Assembly (NCBI RefSeq): GCF_026262505.1
Contig: NC_067205.1
Coordinates: forward strand, 17,174,001-17,238,000
DNA: 64,000 bases
Source of the DNA: Trichomonas vaginalis G3
Taxonomy: Eukaryota; Parabasalia; Trichomonadida; Trichomonadidae
Direction of reading: 5' to 3'
Under the pieces are notes generated by a model that had not been told where the DNA came from, ran no database searches, and saw only the letters and a program-made list of their open reading frames with translations. Numbering within the stretch: the stretch's first letter is position 1; every line of letters begins with the position of its first letter. The position numbers and the translations under genes were made by a program. Positions 1 through 11,308 of this stretch are shown here, piece after piece.

Positions 1-2000
1 CAACAGTCATATTGTCAGTCAAACCGTCAGTTATATTGTCAGTCAAACTGTCAGTCTTATTCTAACTAAAAAGCTAATTCATAGTGTCTGTCAAACCGAA
101 GTCATATTGTCAGTCAAACTATCAGTCTTATTCTCACTAAAACCATCAGTCATACACTCTCTTAAACTATGAGTCATATTGTCACCCAAACTCTCAATCT
201 TACACTCACTCAAATCAACAGTCATATTGTCAGTCAAACCGTCAGTTATATTGTCAGTCAAACTGTCAGTCTTATTCTAACTAAAACCGTAAGTCATAGT
301 GTGTGTCAAACTGTCAGTCATATTGTCACTCAAATTGTCAGTCTTATTCTAACTAAAAAGCTAATTCATAGTGTCTGTCAAACCGAAGTCATATTGTCAG
401 TCAAACTGTCAGTCATTCACTCACTCAAATCAACAGTCATATTGTCACCCAAACTGTCAGTCTTATTCTCACTAAAACCATCAGTCATACACTCTCTTAA
501 ACTATGAGTCATATTGTCACCCAAACTCTCAATCTTACACTCACTCAAATCAACAGTCATATTGTCAGTCAAACCGTCAGTTATATTGTCAGTCAAACTG
601 TCAGTCTTATTCTAACTAAAAAGCTAATTCATAGTGTGTGTCAAACTGTCAGTCATATTGTCAGTCAAACTATCAGTCTTATTCTCACTAAAACCATCAG
701 TCATACACTCTCTTAAACTATGAGTCATATTGTCACCCAAACTCTCAATCATACACTCACTCAAATCAACAGTCATATTGTCAGTCAAACCGTCAGTTAT
801 ATTGTCAGTCAAACTGTCAGTCTTATTCTAACTAAAAAGCTAATTCATAGTGTCTGTCAAACCGAAGTCATATTGTCAGTCAAACTATCAGTCTTATTCT
901 CACTAAAACCATCAGTCATACACTCTCTTAAACTATGAGTCATATTGTCACCCAAACTCTCAATCTTACACTCACTCAAATCAACAGTCATATTGTCAGT
1001 CAAACCGTCAGTTATATTGTCAGTCAAACTGTCAGTCTTATTCTAACTAAAACCGTAAGTCATAGTGTGTGTCAAACTGTCAGTCATATTGTCACTCAAA
1101 TTGTCAGTCTTATTCTAACTAAAAAGCTAATTCATAGTGTCTGTCAAACCGAAGTCATATTGTCAGTCAAACTGTCAGTCATTCACTCACTCAAATCAAC
1201 AGTCATATTGTCACCCAAACTGTCAGTCTTATTCTCACTAAAACCATCAGTCATACACTCTCTTAAACTATGAGTCATATTGTCACCCAAACTCTCAATC
1301 TTACACTCACTCAAATCAACAGTCATATTGTCAGTCAAACCGTCAGTTATATTGTCAGTCAAACTGTCAGTCTTATTCTAACTAAAACCGTAAGTCATAG
1401 TGTGTGTCAAACTGTCAGTCATATTGTCACTCAAATTGTCAGTCTTATTCTAACTAAAAAGCTAATTCATAGTGTCTGTCAAACCGAAGTCATATTGTCA
1501 GTCAAACTGTCAGTCATTCACTCACTCAAATCAACAGTCATATTGTCACCCAAACTGTCAGTCTTATTCTCACTAAAACCATCAGTCATACACTCTCTTA
1601 AACTATGAGTCATATTGTCACCCAAACTCTCAATCTTACACTCACTCAAATCAACAGTCATATTGTCAGTCAAACCGTCAGTTATATTGTCACTCAAACT
1701 GTCAGTCTTATTCTAACTAAAAAGCTAATTCATAGTGTGTGTCAAACAGTCAGTCATATTCTCAGTCATACTGTAGTTCATACTATCACCCAAATTGTTG
1801 TTCATTCTGTCACTCAAACTCTAAGTCATATTGTCAGTCAAACTGTGAGTCATATTCTCTCTCAAACCTTGAGTTATACTGACAACCAAACCCTCATTCA
1901 AAATGTCACTCAAACTGTCAGTTATATTCCTAGACACATTCAAACTTTCAGGCATATTGTCAGCCAGATACTCAGTTATAGAGTCACTTTTTTGTCATTA
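1..2000. repeat. Minisatellite array with 335-base higher-order units
   Basis: The stretch is built of 12-base words near GTCAGTCATATT, paired into 24-base units. These form a higher-order repeat whose start (TATGAGTCATATTGTC) recurs at about 169, 504, 720, 935, 1270 and 1605. Spacings are 335, 216, 215, 335 and 335, so two copies lack about 120 bases. The array is cut by the window start and degrades after about 1,750. Short reading frames of up to 112 codons arise on the plus strand, with an 8-residue period such as SHIVSQTV. However, 335 is not a multiple of 3, each frame ends at a TGA overlapping the next ATG, and the minus strand is also open. I read it as non-coding satellite DNA. Confidence 0.9.
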
Positions 2001-2116
2001 ATGAATTCAGTTATAGATTCAAACATACATTCGGTCCAATATTGGGTCATGCAGTTAATTCTACATTTTTTTAACTTGTAAGTCATTATTTATGAAAATA
2101 TTTAAAATAGTGTAAT

Positions 2117-2257
2117 TGCACAGTGATGTGCAGTATTATCTTTAATATTAATATTGTAATATGATATTAGATTTTATCATATGAGATATTAATATTGATT
2201 TATGGATCACTGCACAATGATGTGCAGTATTATCTTTAATATTAATATTGTAATATG
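2117..2257. repeat. 46-base direct repeat pair
   Basis: A 46-base segment beginning TGCACAGTGATGTGCAG occurs at about 2117-2163 and again at 2212-2257 with one difference. It starts with an imperfect palindrome (TGCACAGTGATGTGCA). No gene is visible from the end of the satellite to about 3,150; the DNA there is AT-rich with no recognisable coding or RNA signal. Confidence 0.7.
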
Positions 2258-3151
2258 CAATGTTATATTCTAATTTGAATGTTCCTTTTTAACCTCATGA
2301 TTTCTTCTCACTGATCTGCCTTTTTATGCAGCATTTTGTATTTAATCTCTCTTATCCTTTAGATTCTCTATTCTTTCCATCTTTCTAAACCAGATTCCAT
2401 TGTTAATTCTTAAATTAACACAAATCTTAAATTTCATATTAGTCATTGATCTGAAGTTATTGAAACATCTGACGTCTTTAGATTATCTTATCTAATATTA
2501 AAATGATTGATCTATTTACATTTTTAAAATAGTCCTAAAAAGTCTCAATATTTATAAAAGCATAATAAAATTAAATTTTTTAATATCATTTTGTAAATTA
2601 TTCGTTTACTTTATGGCATAGTCTTGAAAAAGTATCAAAAAACATTATCTTAATGGTCTCTAAAGAGGTTAAGTAGCATACACACAGATATGCTAATGTG
2701 GTAAAAAGAGATTTATTGCAAAAAGTCCAAAATAGTATATTTATTATCAAGATTCGCGTGGAAACGTACGAGTTTGGGACGAATAACTAACATTCTTAAA
2801 CATTTAGTAATACTCTGATAAGTACAAGTCCTTAGATGCGACATATGGCTTCTTTTGTTCTAACTTACCAAATTCAAGAACTCAAGTTGGCAGTAACTCT
2901 GTACTAAACATACTCTAAGAGCTTGTCATTATTCCGTGTATGACAAATCATACTTTAATGTTTTACTCGTTGAATAAAGAATGCTTGATTTTGAAATCGA
3001 ATGTTTTTGCTTAAATAGTTCCAGATTCTTGAACTAGGGACGGAATTAGAGGACACGTCTTTGCTGGTTAGTCGCGTGCTTGATGACAATATGCTACAAT
3101 TATAATAAACGTACAAAAGGGACGAAAATTGAGAGCTTGTAACTTTCAACC

Positions 3152-3529
3152 TTTTGCTAATTGTCGTTAAAAATTAGGCGTAAAGCAAAAATTGATATTT
3201 CATATGGTTTTATGATAGATAAGCATTATATTCCCACTCATTATATTCGTAAATTTTGAGGTTTATCCTTCGCTTTTAAGATCATTGAATTTGATTTTTA
3301 TATAAAATAGTTATATATTAGAAAATAATATGAGTTTATGTGATATTATTTTTCAGAAGATTTTGTGTTCTTCTTCAAAATTTTATTTTTTTATTAAAAA
3401 GAATCTTTACAAAATATACATTTACTTTAATTAATATTTAAAAACGTGCTCTATCAAAAGTTCCAAAAATTCAATATTTTAGCTTTTCTGAGGTGTCACT
3501 TTTGATGAATTTCTGTTTACAACAGAAGA
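3152..3529 (+). repeat. Single arm of the palindromic element at 11.3-12.6 kb
   Basis: This segment is nearly identical to the left arm of the palindrome (11309-11683, reverse orientation) and to most of its right arm (from 12175). It ends with the same terminal sequence, TTTCTGTTTACAACA. It is a solo arm, and its outer end abuts the reading frame of the integrase gene at 3,563. The terminus contains TCACTTTTGATG, which looks like an initiator followed by an ATG (3505), so the arm may provide a promoter for that gene (inference). Confidence 0.8.
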
Positions 3530-3562
3530 TACGGCAAAAACACTTTCAATCGGAAAAGACGT

Positions 3563-4362
3563 TTGAAAAAAATTTTCGTACTACTCGGCTATCCAATCAA
3601 AGAAAGAGGAAGACCAAAGAAAAAAATTTTTGAGGAAGATGTATACAAAATTTGGAAATTAAAGCACAATATGACATTGGATACAAAAGAATCAAAGAAT
3701 CATATTTCGAAAAAGTTGAAAGATTTACTTTCAACGATGCTTTCAAAATTTTCAATCAACAACATTTGTTTACATTTCACAGGCATCAAAAAGTCGATGA
3801 ACATCCACATGAATACGTTGCGCAATATGTTAATCAATTGTGGCATATTGATTTGAAATTTCTGAAGGAAGATAACGGTAACCTTCAATATTTAATTTCA
3901 TTTCTTGATGACAGAAGCAGATATATTATTTGCTGGGATGTTTTCGATACAAAAGAAATGAAAAATACTGCCAGAGTATTTCGTCACGCAATTGATTTAG
4001 TCAAATTAGTTCCACATGGAATTCTCACAGATAATGGAACAGAATTCTTCGGAAAGGATTTTGAAGCGGTTTGTCAAGAATTCAATATAAAACATTTCAA
4101 AACTCATCCGTACACTCCAGAGGAAAATGGAAAAATTGAAAGGAGTTGGAAGACTCTTTTCAAGACAAACCCTGGAGTGAACGCCATTGAGTTCATCCCC
4201 AATGTTGTTTCTCAGTACAATATGGTGTGGAAACACTCCTCATTATTCAAACTCTTTGGGGAGAAATTGACTCCATTTCAGGCCTGGGAAAGGGGCCCAA
4301 ATGGACAAAAGATCTCTGCGCTGACCCAGGCTTCGAAGTTCAAAGAAGAAACTAAAAGATAA
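3563..4362 (+). pseudogene. DDE integrase-type (rve) transposase, frameshifted
   Basis: The main open stretch (3652-4362) encodes a retroviral-integrase-fold transposase core. Visible catalytic motifs, numbered from 3652, are LWHIDLKFL (D67), GILTDNGTEF (D127) and PEENGKIERSW (E163). The D127-E163 spacing is that of a DD35E enzyme. The N-terminal part (a basic GRPKKK region, then an EDVYKIW helix) lies in a different frame from about 3563, so the gene has a frameshift near 3650. The core has no ATG of its own at the left edge. It is probably an inactive copy. It belongs to the same broad rve class as the transposase at 27.0-28.0 kb, but the two are clearly different in sequence. Confidence 0.75.
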
Positions 4363-4521
4363 TTTCAATTTAAAAAAAACGCAGAAAATGAAAAACCAAT
4401 CAAATTTAAAAGTCTCGAATAAACGTTAATTTTATTACTCTACAAGTTTTTCAATAAATGCCTAAGATGGCCGAGAAATGAAATATAAGTATATAAATAT
4501 TAAGGAAAATAGTAAAAGAGT

Positions 4522-4702
4522 CACGATTTGACATACACAGATCGAACATATTTTAAAAACTCTATCATAATCCTTACAAATCACACAAAGTTTAGTTTAA
4601 TAGTTTAGCATCATGACAAAAATATCATCATTTTTACTTAACTTGGCACGATTTGACATACACAGATCGAACATATTTTACAAGCCCTATCATAATCCTT
4701 TC
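4522..4702. repeat. 55-base direct repeat pair downstream of the integrase
   Basis: The sequence starting CACGATTTGACATACACAG occurs at about 4522 and again at 4648, each running about 55 bases with a few differences. It lies just after the integrase gene and may be subterminal DNA of that element. No terminal repeat or target duplication could be identified. The rest of 4,363-4,990 holds no recognised gene. Confidence 0.7.
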
Positions 4703-4990
4703 TAATAATTGTCGAAATAAAAATCGTTTATCAAGAATTACATTAATTTTTTATTGTTTTCAAACTTCTTTTCCTAAATTTTCTTTATTTTAATAAAGTT
4801 CAGTTTTTTATTTTTATTAATTTTTCTTTTCAAATTCAAAATATGTATTCAATTAATTGTGTTATTCGATATATTCAATTGGTTTAAAAATTAGATTAAA
4901 GTTTAATAAATTATCATAATAAAATTTTCGGATTGTTTTTTAGAAAATATGTGTATCGTTTTGAATGATTTTATAATGTGTATATACGAA

Positions 4991-5171
4991 GAATTAGAGG
5001 GTGTGAGATACCATTACATACGATAGTACTCACACCCTCCAATTCCTAGCCAAAATGGCTAAAAATTGGGTGCAATTTTTTACATTGCACCCACTTTTTA
5101 GCCATTTTGGCTGAGAACTACGGTCTGCGAGGTACATAGATAGAATCAGTACCTCGCAGACTATAGTTCTC
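4991..5171. repeat. Array of three abutting hairpins
   Basis: Three near-perfect inverted repeats follow one another with gaps of 2 and 0 bases. Hairpin a, 4991-5045: 17-nt arms, one A/C mismatch. Hairpin b, 5048-5112: 29-nt arms, one T/C mismatch, 7-nt loop. Hairpin c, 5113-5171: 23-nt arms, one C/A mismatch and one G/T pair, 13-nt loop. The three stems are unrelated in sequence. The layout matches the five-hairpin array at 15.3 kb. No reading frame, terminal repeat or target duplication is visible. The function is unknown. Confidence 0.85.
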
Positions 5172-5694
5172 TATATGGCGTCGAAAATTTTAATAGTATA
5201 TTTTTATATCTTATATTATAACACAACAGCAAATCTATATCAACTTAGCCTTAAAACACCAAACTTCTACTTGCATTCTCACTCACAAATGTTAAACACC
5301 CATCTCCAAAAATATAAATTCTTCACAATTTTTTTAAATTGAGAACATATAAACTGTTATCATTCAATAATTTCAGATATTAAATAATAATAAATTTAAA
5401 ACATCATATATTAATGATTTTTTATTAAAAAAATATAATTTTGTTTTCAATTCAAATTTTAATATCTAATAATTTTAATTAGTGTATACCTTACATCATT
5501 ATTCTCCATTTTCCAAATCTGACAAATAAATGTCAAAAATCCTCAAAATAGTGTCACTTTTTGTCAGAAGTGAAGTCACGCTATTTTTCATGCACAACAA
5601 TTTTTATATAATGAAATAAATAAATGTTAAGTATTTGAATACAAAAAAATATTGAAAAATTGAATCAAACCGGAAAAGTTTGGAAAAGAGAAAA

Positions 5695-5768
5695 AGCCAG
5701 TGGCGGGACTCGAATCCGCAACCCCAAGATTAAGAGTCTTATGCTCTATCCGGTTGAGCTACACAGGC
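5695..5768 (-). tRNA. tRNA-Lys (anticodon CTT)
   Basis: The minus strand folds as a tRNA. Acceptor strands are GCCTGTG and CACTGGC with one U-U mismatch. The D stem is GCTC/GAGC. The anticodon arm TAAGA-CTCTTAA-TCTTG carries CTT. The T arm GCGGA-TTCGAGT-CCCGC has one A-C mismatch. A run of five T follows as a polymerase III terminator. No intron is seen. The two mismatches and the unusual T at position 73 leave some chance that it is a pseudogene. Confidence 0.85.
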
Positions 5769-6186
5769 TATTCGAATCTTCAATTTTTTTCGAATATAAA
5801 AAAATAACTAATTGATATTTCAATTGCACTCTCAATTTTATATTTCAATTTTCTGAGTGGTATCGAATTTTAAAAAAAATCTCAAGAACAAAAAAATATT
5901 TTAAATTTTTTCCCTTGTATTTTCATATTACTTTTAAATAAAATTTTCATTGAACATTTTAATCACTTTCAAAAGTTGACAAAAACTCTAAAAACATCTA
6001 TATTATGGAATTTCCATCATGAATGATTAAAATTAATCCTTAATTATATTAATCACGAATTGTCTAATTTAATTTTTTCACAAACTAGCATAATTATTTC
6101 CAATTATTGTTTATAATGGTAAGTTTGTTTATTGCATTTTATTTTATATCAAAATTCAAAAAAAATCGCATATAGAAAGAAATTTA

Positions 6187-7929
6187 TTAAACGTCTAGTG
6201 CAGGATCTTCGTCATCATTTCCACCTCCAAAAATATTATCACTATCATGTACCGCACTTGTACTAAACAACTTGTGATCTTCTGTTGCTATCTCTGGAGG
6301 CTCGTTTGACATTACAACTGTTTCTTCAGCATTATCAAATGAATCATTATTTTCATTACTTTCATTCCTTCCTTTCATCTTGAAAAATATTATCACAACA
6401 ATAATTGCAACAACTACAAGAATGGATATAACAATTACAGGAATCAACCAAGAGTTCTTGCTTCGTGATGGACGTTTCGCTATTTTATCATTTTCTTTGT
6501 TGTCGTCTGATTCTTCAGATATATCTTTATCATTTTCTTTTTTTTCATCTTCTTTAGGTTGTTCTTTTCCATCTTCTTTAGGTTGTTCTTTTTCATCTTC
6601 CTTAGGTTGTTCTTTCTCATCTTCCTTAGGTTGTTCTTTCTCATCTTCTTTTGGTTGTTCTTTGGGAGCTTCAACTAGAAAATCTAATTCTAGATCATTC
6701 TCAGATCTAAATCCATCGTCGTCAATAATATGCATTATTAGCTTGTGTGTTCCTTCTTCAAGAGATGTAAATGGTATTTTTATTGTGAAAGATGCAGCTT
6801 GATTGTTACACTCCTTCTTCTCTGGAATTTCATGATCTTGTCCGTTTTCATCAATCTTGTAATGAATAGTAACACTCTTTTCATCAAAAAGTTCTAAAAC
6901 TAGTTCGATTTCATCACTTGGATTGTATTTTTCTTTTAATTGATTAGAATTTTTGATTGTCGGAAGCTTATTAAGAATAATGTCCTTCTGGATTGAATTT
7001 GATTTATATCCAAAAGCATTCTCAACAACAAATTTGAATTGATACGGTCCTGCTTCTTTGAACTCTAAAGTAAATTTACCAGATTTGATTGATTTTTCCA
7101 TGTTAATTCCTTTCTGAGATCTAATTTTTCCTTTATAGTAATCAAGATAATGGAAGTTCATACTATTAAAGCCATCTTCTGCATAAACTGTCCATGTCAC
7201 TTCATGATTGGAGTTTGGATTATATCTATCAGCTAAAGGTTCATTCAAAAAGATCTTAGGTGGGCTCTTTAAATCTATACCATAACCCAATCTAACTTGT
7301 AACTCTAAAGTCTCACCTGGTTTAATCAATCTGTTCTGCCATGAAAATGAAACAACATTAGCTTGTTTTTCTTCTGGGTTTTCTAAGTTATTCCAATATG
7401 GATAAGTCTTCCAATTTGTATAGGAATAAGAATTTGGACCATACCAAAATGCATCCACTTCTGATGAAGGCTTGTTATTATTTGTAATAAAGTTGAATAC
7501 TAAATTATTCTTTGACTGAACAATCCTATGTCCTTGTCTGAATTGAAAAGGTTTAACAGTAAATGCATCAACATAATTAAGTTTAAGATCTGCAAATGCA
7601 CCTAATGAAAACGTTTTATCAGTATCTCCGTCATTCTTTACTTTAAACTTCAATGTCAAATAATTGGATGTATAAACGGTATCATATTCTGTTTCGATGG
7701 AAATTCCTTCATGGTTTGCTTTGCCATTGTCCTTACCTCTTAAGAGCTGTAATTCTCCATCATTCACCTTGTAAACAAGAAACCAGCCTTTGTTTTTCTC
7801 TGTAGATTCGAACACTGTTCCTGCTTCATCTTTAACCTTGAGATCAAAGTTTGAATTATCGTTGTCTCCTGTCTTTTTGATAACCACCAGTTCGGAGATA
7901 GCTTGATATAAGAAGAAACCAAGCATCAT
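6187..7929 (-). CDS. Type I membrane surface protein with Ig-like ectodomain and Pro/Glu stalk
   Basis: A 580-residue protein. It has a short hydrophobic start, a long Ser/Asn-rich ectodomain with Ig/cadherin-like beta segments, and an acidic stalk with five tandem EQPKEDEK-type octads (about residues 432-472). A single transmembrane segment follows (around SWLIPVIVISILVVVAIIVV), then a short basic stop and an acidic cytoplasmic tail. The tail ends near HKLFSTSAVHDSDNIF, resembling the tail of the paralogue at 8,622-10,451. The ATG is preceded on the minus strand by TTTCATT, a good initiator. The family is not one I can name; it appears to be a trichomonad-specific surface family. An endocytic or trafficking role for the tail is inference. 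Confidence 0.85.
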   Translation of the reverse strand: MMLGFFLYQAISELVVIKKTGDNDNSNFDLKVKDEAGTVFESTEKNKGWFLVYKVNDGELQLLRGKDNGKANHEGISIETEYDTVYTSNYLTLKFKVKNDGDTDKTFSLGAFADLKLNYVDAFTVKPFQFRQGHRIVQSKNNLVFNFITNNNKPSSEVDAFWYGPNSYSYTNWKTYPYWNNLENPEEKQANVVSFSWQNRLIKPGETLELQVRLGYGIDLKSPPKIFLNEPLADRYNPNSNHEVTWTVYAEDGFNSMNFHYLDYYKGKIRSQKGINMEKSIKSGKFTLEFKEAGPYQFKFVVENAFGYKSNSIQKDIILNKLPTIKNSNQLKEKYNPSDEIELVLELFDEKSVTIHYKIDENGQDHEIPEKKECNNQAASFTIKIPFTSLEEGTHKLIMHIIDDDGFRSENDLELDFLVEAPKEQPKEDEKEQPKEDEKEQPKEDEKEQPKEDGKEQPKEDEKKENDKDISEESDDNKENDKIAKRPSRSKNSWLIPVIVISILVVVAIIVVIIFFKMKGRNESNENNDSFDNAEETVVMSNEPPEIATEDHKLFSTSAVHDSDNIFGGGNDDEDPALDV

Positions 7930-8621
7930 AATGAAACTTTTGATAGGAGTCCTACTTTTGAGAGAAAAACGTCAATAATCACAAATTTGATTGCAATTTG
8001 TCAAAAAAAGTTATCTAATATTGTCACAAGATACTATTTGGAATTATATGAAACAAACAAAATTTATAAATGTTTCTGAATTTATAAATTGAATGTTTAA
8101 TCAAAATTTGAATAATGCTAATGGGTTATTTTTATCCATTTGAAGTTGCTTTTATTCATATTCTTCTATAATTGATAATGAATCATATAATTAAGGCAAC
8201 TATAATTTCCCTCAAAATGAAATGAATTTGCAAATTCATATCGTAGCAAACGATTTTTAGAGGAAACTTAGCTTAATGAAATAAGTTCATAAAATTATTA
8301 CAGGTCTTTGTCAAAAATATATCGAACAATTTTTGATGTAAACCTTGTTAAATCTTAACAATTTTATAAGCACTATATATAATTATGAAATGATATTGAG
8401 ATGATTGGACTCGTTTCAATGTGATTGAATGTAAATTACAGGTTTTATTTGTAAAGAATGGTTTTACTCTCAGAAACATATATTTTTATAGTCATTATAT
8501 CAAAATATATGTTATGTTTGTGTTACTAATTATAAAATGCCTATCCAATTTAAATTATCCAAAATTTGAAATTTAATTTTTTAATTTCCGAAAAAAAAAA
8601 TGAAATACAAAAGATAGAAAT
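7930..8621. other. Intergenic spacer between the paralogous surface genes
   Basis: AT-rich DNA holding the promoter of the 6,187-7,929 gene (initiator at 7930-7935) and the 3' end of the upstream paralogue. Nothing else is recognisable. Confidence 0.5.
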
Positions 8622-10451
8622 TTAAGTGTTATCGACATTGTTGTGAAGAATATATAAAAGATGCTCTGTTTTTTGTTCTTCGAAATCATCTTTGAAGATA
8701 TCATCTTCTTCATTTGACAAATTTGTTGAGAATAAAGGATTATCCAGAGTTACTGGCGTTGAATTGCTTGTAACGATTGCAATTGTCTCTTGCATATCAT
8801 CAAACGATGAATCAGTTTGTGAACCTTCATTTTTCTTTTTATGAACAAAGTAAATCAGGCCAATTACTAGAACTATAATTACTATTATAATGCATACAAC
8901 AACTACTGGAATTATCCATGATTTATTGGATTTAGATGGTCTTACTTCATTAGTTCCAATGCCAAGATTTTTATTAGTGTCACTATTTGATGTTAATTCC
9001 GAATTATCTTTTAGAGCTGAATGATTTGATTCCGAACTTTGAATCAGTTTTGATTCCTTATCTTTTTCATCTGGTTTTTGTGCTGGTGTTAGTTCTTTAC
9101 TCGCCTCATTTGGTGATTCATTTGAATCATCAACATTTGATGAAGGTGAAGATGGAATTTTATTTTCTTCCTCAATTGGAACATCTGGCTCTGATTCTTC
9201 AATAAGAGTAAAGTGTTTATCAACTATGCTCTCTGACTTGAATCCATATTCATCTGTAGCATAAATTGTAATGGTATGATTACTGCCTTCTAATGTTTCT
9301 GGTATAGGTATAGTTATAATAAAATCTGTCTCAATATTATTTGTTACCTTTTGTTCAGTAATTGTATAATAACTTTCATCATTGTCAAGTTTATAATGGA
9401 AATGAACAAATGATTCATCCCATACCTTGCCTTGTATAGTAATATTTTCGCCTCTTTTATATGATCCAAGCTCGTTGTCAATTCTAATTGTAGGGAGTTT
9501 TGTCGCATAGATTGTTCTTTCAATAAGATTTGAGGTATAATCGGATGAGTCAACTGCCCAAATCTGAAAATTGTATATTCCATGTTTGAGAGTTTTTGTG
9601 ATTATTGCATATTTATGTTTAAAAGTTTCATTTGTTTTGAAGGAACTATTGAGAGTTTTTTGATTAATGCTATTGTAAACGAACACTGTAACATCATCAT
9701 TGACATCATTATCATAGACAGTAAAGTTGATGCTTAATTTTGTTTCAGGATCATATCTTTCTTGAAGTTCTGTGTTAAGGATAAGCTTTGGTGGAGTCTT
9801 AATGGAAGTTCCTTTTCCGATTGTAAATCCAAATTCGACGGTTTCACCGGCCTTTATAATTCTATTCTGCCATGATAATGCCATCTCAATGTCTCCATGT
9901 ATTTCTTGAGGATTTGAAAGGTTTTCCCAATATGGATTTGTTGTTAGTGTTCTCCTGTTGTTAATATCAGGTGTTCCATACCAAAATGCATCGGCATTTG
10001 TAGAACTGTTTAATCCGTGTGTAAGAACAGAGCAAGATTCACTATTTGACTTAATTGTAAAACCTTGACGGAAATCTAGTGGAATTATGGTACTTTGAGG
10101 AATAAGTAACTGGAGATCTGCATAAATACCCAAAGAAAAGTCAATAGGTTCTTGATTATTGTTGGAAACTGTAAATGAAATGAAAATGAAATCATTATTA
10201 ACGTGATTATTGAGTTTTGCCTCTATTCTTGTATTTTTATAAGAGGATATCTTTTCCTGATCCTTTTTTATGAACTGAGTATTCCCGTTGTTAACCTTGT
10301 AAGCAACAAAGAAGCCTTGAAATTGAGAGGTTATACTAAAAGCTTCATTATTTGAATCAATATAGGCTATATTAAAGCATGCATCTGAATTCTTTGGAGT
10401 TGACTCCTTTAAATAAGATGTTGCAGTCCTTACAAGAAGGTTAAACATCAT
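8622..10451 (-). CDS. Type I membrane surface protein, paralogue of the 6.2-7.9 kb gene
   Basis: A protein of about 609 residues with the same plan as its neighbour. The aligned ectodomain shares motifs such as DAFWYG, NPYWENLSNP/YPYWNNLENP, SWQNRLIKPGET-like and PPKLILN/PPKIFLN. A Ser/Glu/Pro-rich stalk follows, then a transmembrane segment (SWIIPVVVVCIIIVIIVLVI) and an acidic tail containing DNPLFSTN and DDIFKDDFEE. The open frame runs 11 codons further upstream without an ATG, so I place the start at the MM pair (10451), which aligns with the neighbour's MM start. Its stalk lacks the neighbour's EQPKEDEK repeat. The two genes are a tandem duplication on one strand. Confidence 0.85.
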   Translation of the reverse strand: MMFNLLVRTATSYLKESTPKNSDACFNIAYIDSNNEAFSITSQFQGFFVAYKVNNGNTQFIKKDQEKISSYKNTRIEAKLNNHVNNDFIFISFTVSNNNQEPIDFSLGIYADLQLLIPQSTIIPLDFRQGFTIKSNSESCSVLTHGLNSSTNADAFWYGTPDINNRRTLTTNPYWENLSNPQEIHGDIEMALSWQNRIIKAGETVEFGFTIGKGTSIKTPPKLILNTELQERYDPETKLSINFTVYDNDVNDDVTVFVYNSINQKTLNSSFKTNETFKHKYAIITKTLKHGIYNFQIWAVDSSDYTSNLIERTIYATKLPTIRIDNELGSYKRGENITIQGKVWDESFVHFHYKLDNDESYYTITEQKVTNNIETDFIITIPIPETLEGSNHTITIYATDEYGFKSESIVDKHFTLIEESEPDVPIEEENKIPSSPSSNVDDSNESPNEASKELTPAQKPDEKDKESKLIQSSESNHSALKDNSELTSNSDTNKNLGIGTNEVRPSKSNKSWIIPVVVVCIIIVIIVLVIGLIYFVHKKKNEGSQTDSSFDDMQETIAIVTSNSTPVTLDNPLFSTNLSNEEDDIFKDDFEEQKTEHLLYILHNNVDNT

Positions 10452-11308
10452 TCTGAGAATTTGATAAAAATTGATAGAATTCAAATATTTCTTTCAAACT
10501 TTGAATATGAATTGTCAAAATTTATCACCGTGTAATGTTGTCATTTTTAGATATAAGAATGATATTATACATAAAACTTTTAAAAGAAATATTACATTCA
10601 CAAAATTGAGTGGACGACTTAAAATATAATCAATTCTATTAGATATGGAGTCTGTGTCAAAATTCTAAATACATTTGTCTGTCTTTTTAAAATTTTTCCC
10701 ACGAGTAAATGATTTGTAAAATTTTTATGTATAAAATGTAAATGTAATCAAATAAATGGTGTAAAATATTCATCCCCCATTTATCAATGGCTATATCTTG
10801 ACATCATTTTGGGTACAAATAATCTGAAATTGGAGAAGTGAAATTCTGAGTTGATAATTTATGGGCTTTTTCAAATTCAGTTGAGTAATGGTCATGGTTA
10901 TACATACCATTACTATTTTGAGCATGACTGAATAAGAAATCCATTTTTTTGGAGATAATTCTCACAAATTTGATTTAGTTATAAATCCTTAAAAGGGGAA
11001 CCTTAAACATTGAGGGTATAATGAAATCAAACTAATAAACTCGAATTGCGAAAAATTGAATAACTAATTTGATCAAATTCAAAAATTATAACATCGATTT
11101 GTTTGCTCGTTGGTGGGTACTTGTAATGTGAAACATTTAATCCGGAATGAAATTAAAAATAATTTTGATTTTGAGTTAACGCAATTTAAACAGTTCGTAC
11201 TTATTAGATATGATTATGCGATAATGCATGCAATGTTTATTATTTAAAATCCAATGAACTAAGAAATTGCAATATTCAGTAATTGTGACTGAATTTTTAA
11301 ATACCCTG

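Noticed and set aside
169-2081. Chain of 70-158-codon plus-strand frames and one minus-strand frame
   Set aside because: They follow from the 12-base repeat, and the unit length is not a multiple of 3.
6380-6802. 140-codon plus-strand frame opposite the surface gene
   Set aside because: Mirror of the Pro/Glu repeat on the other strand; no start signal.
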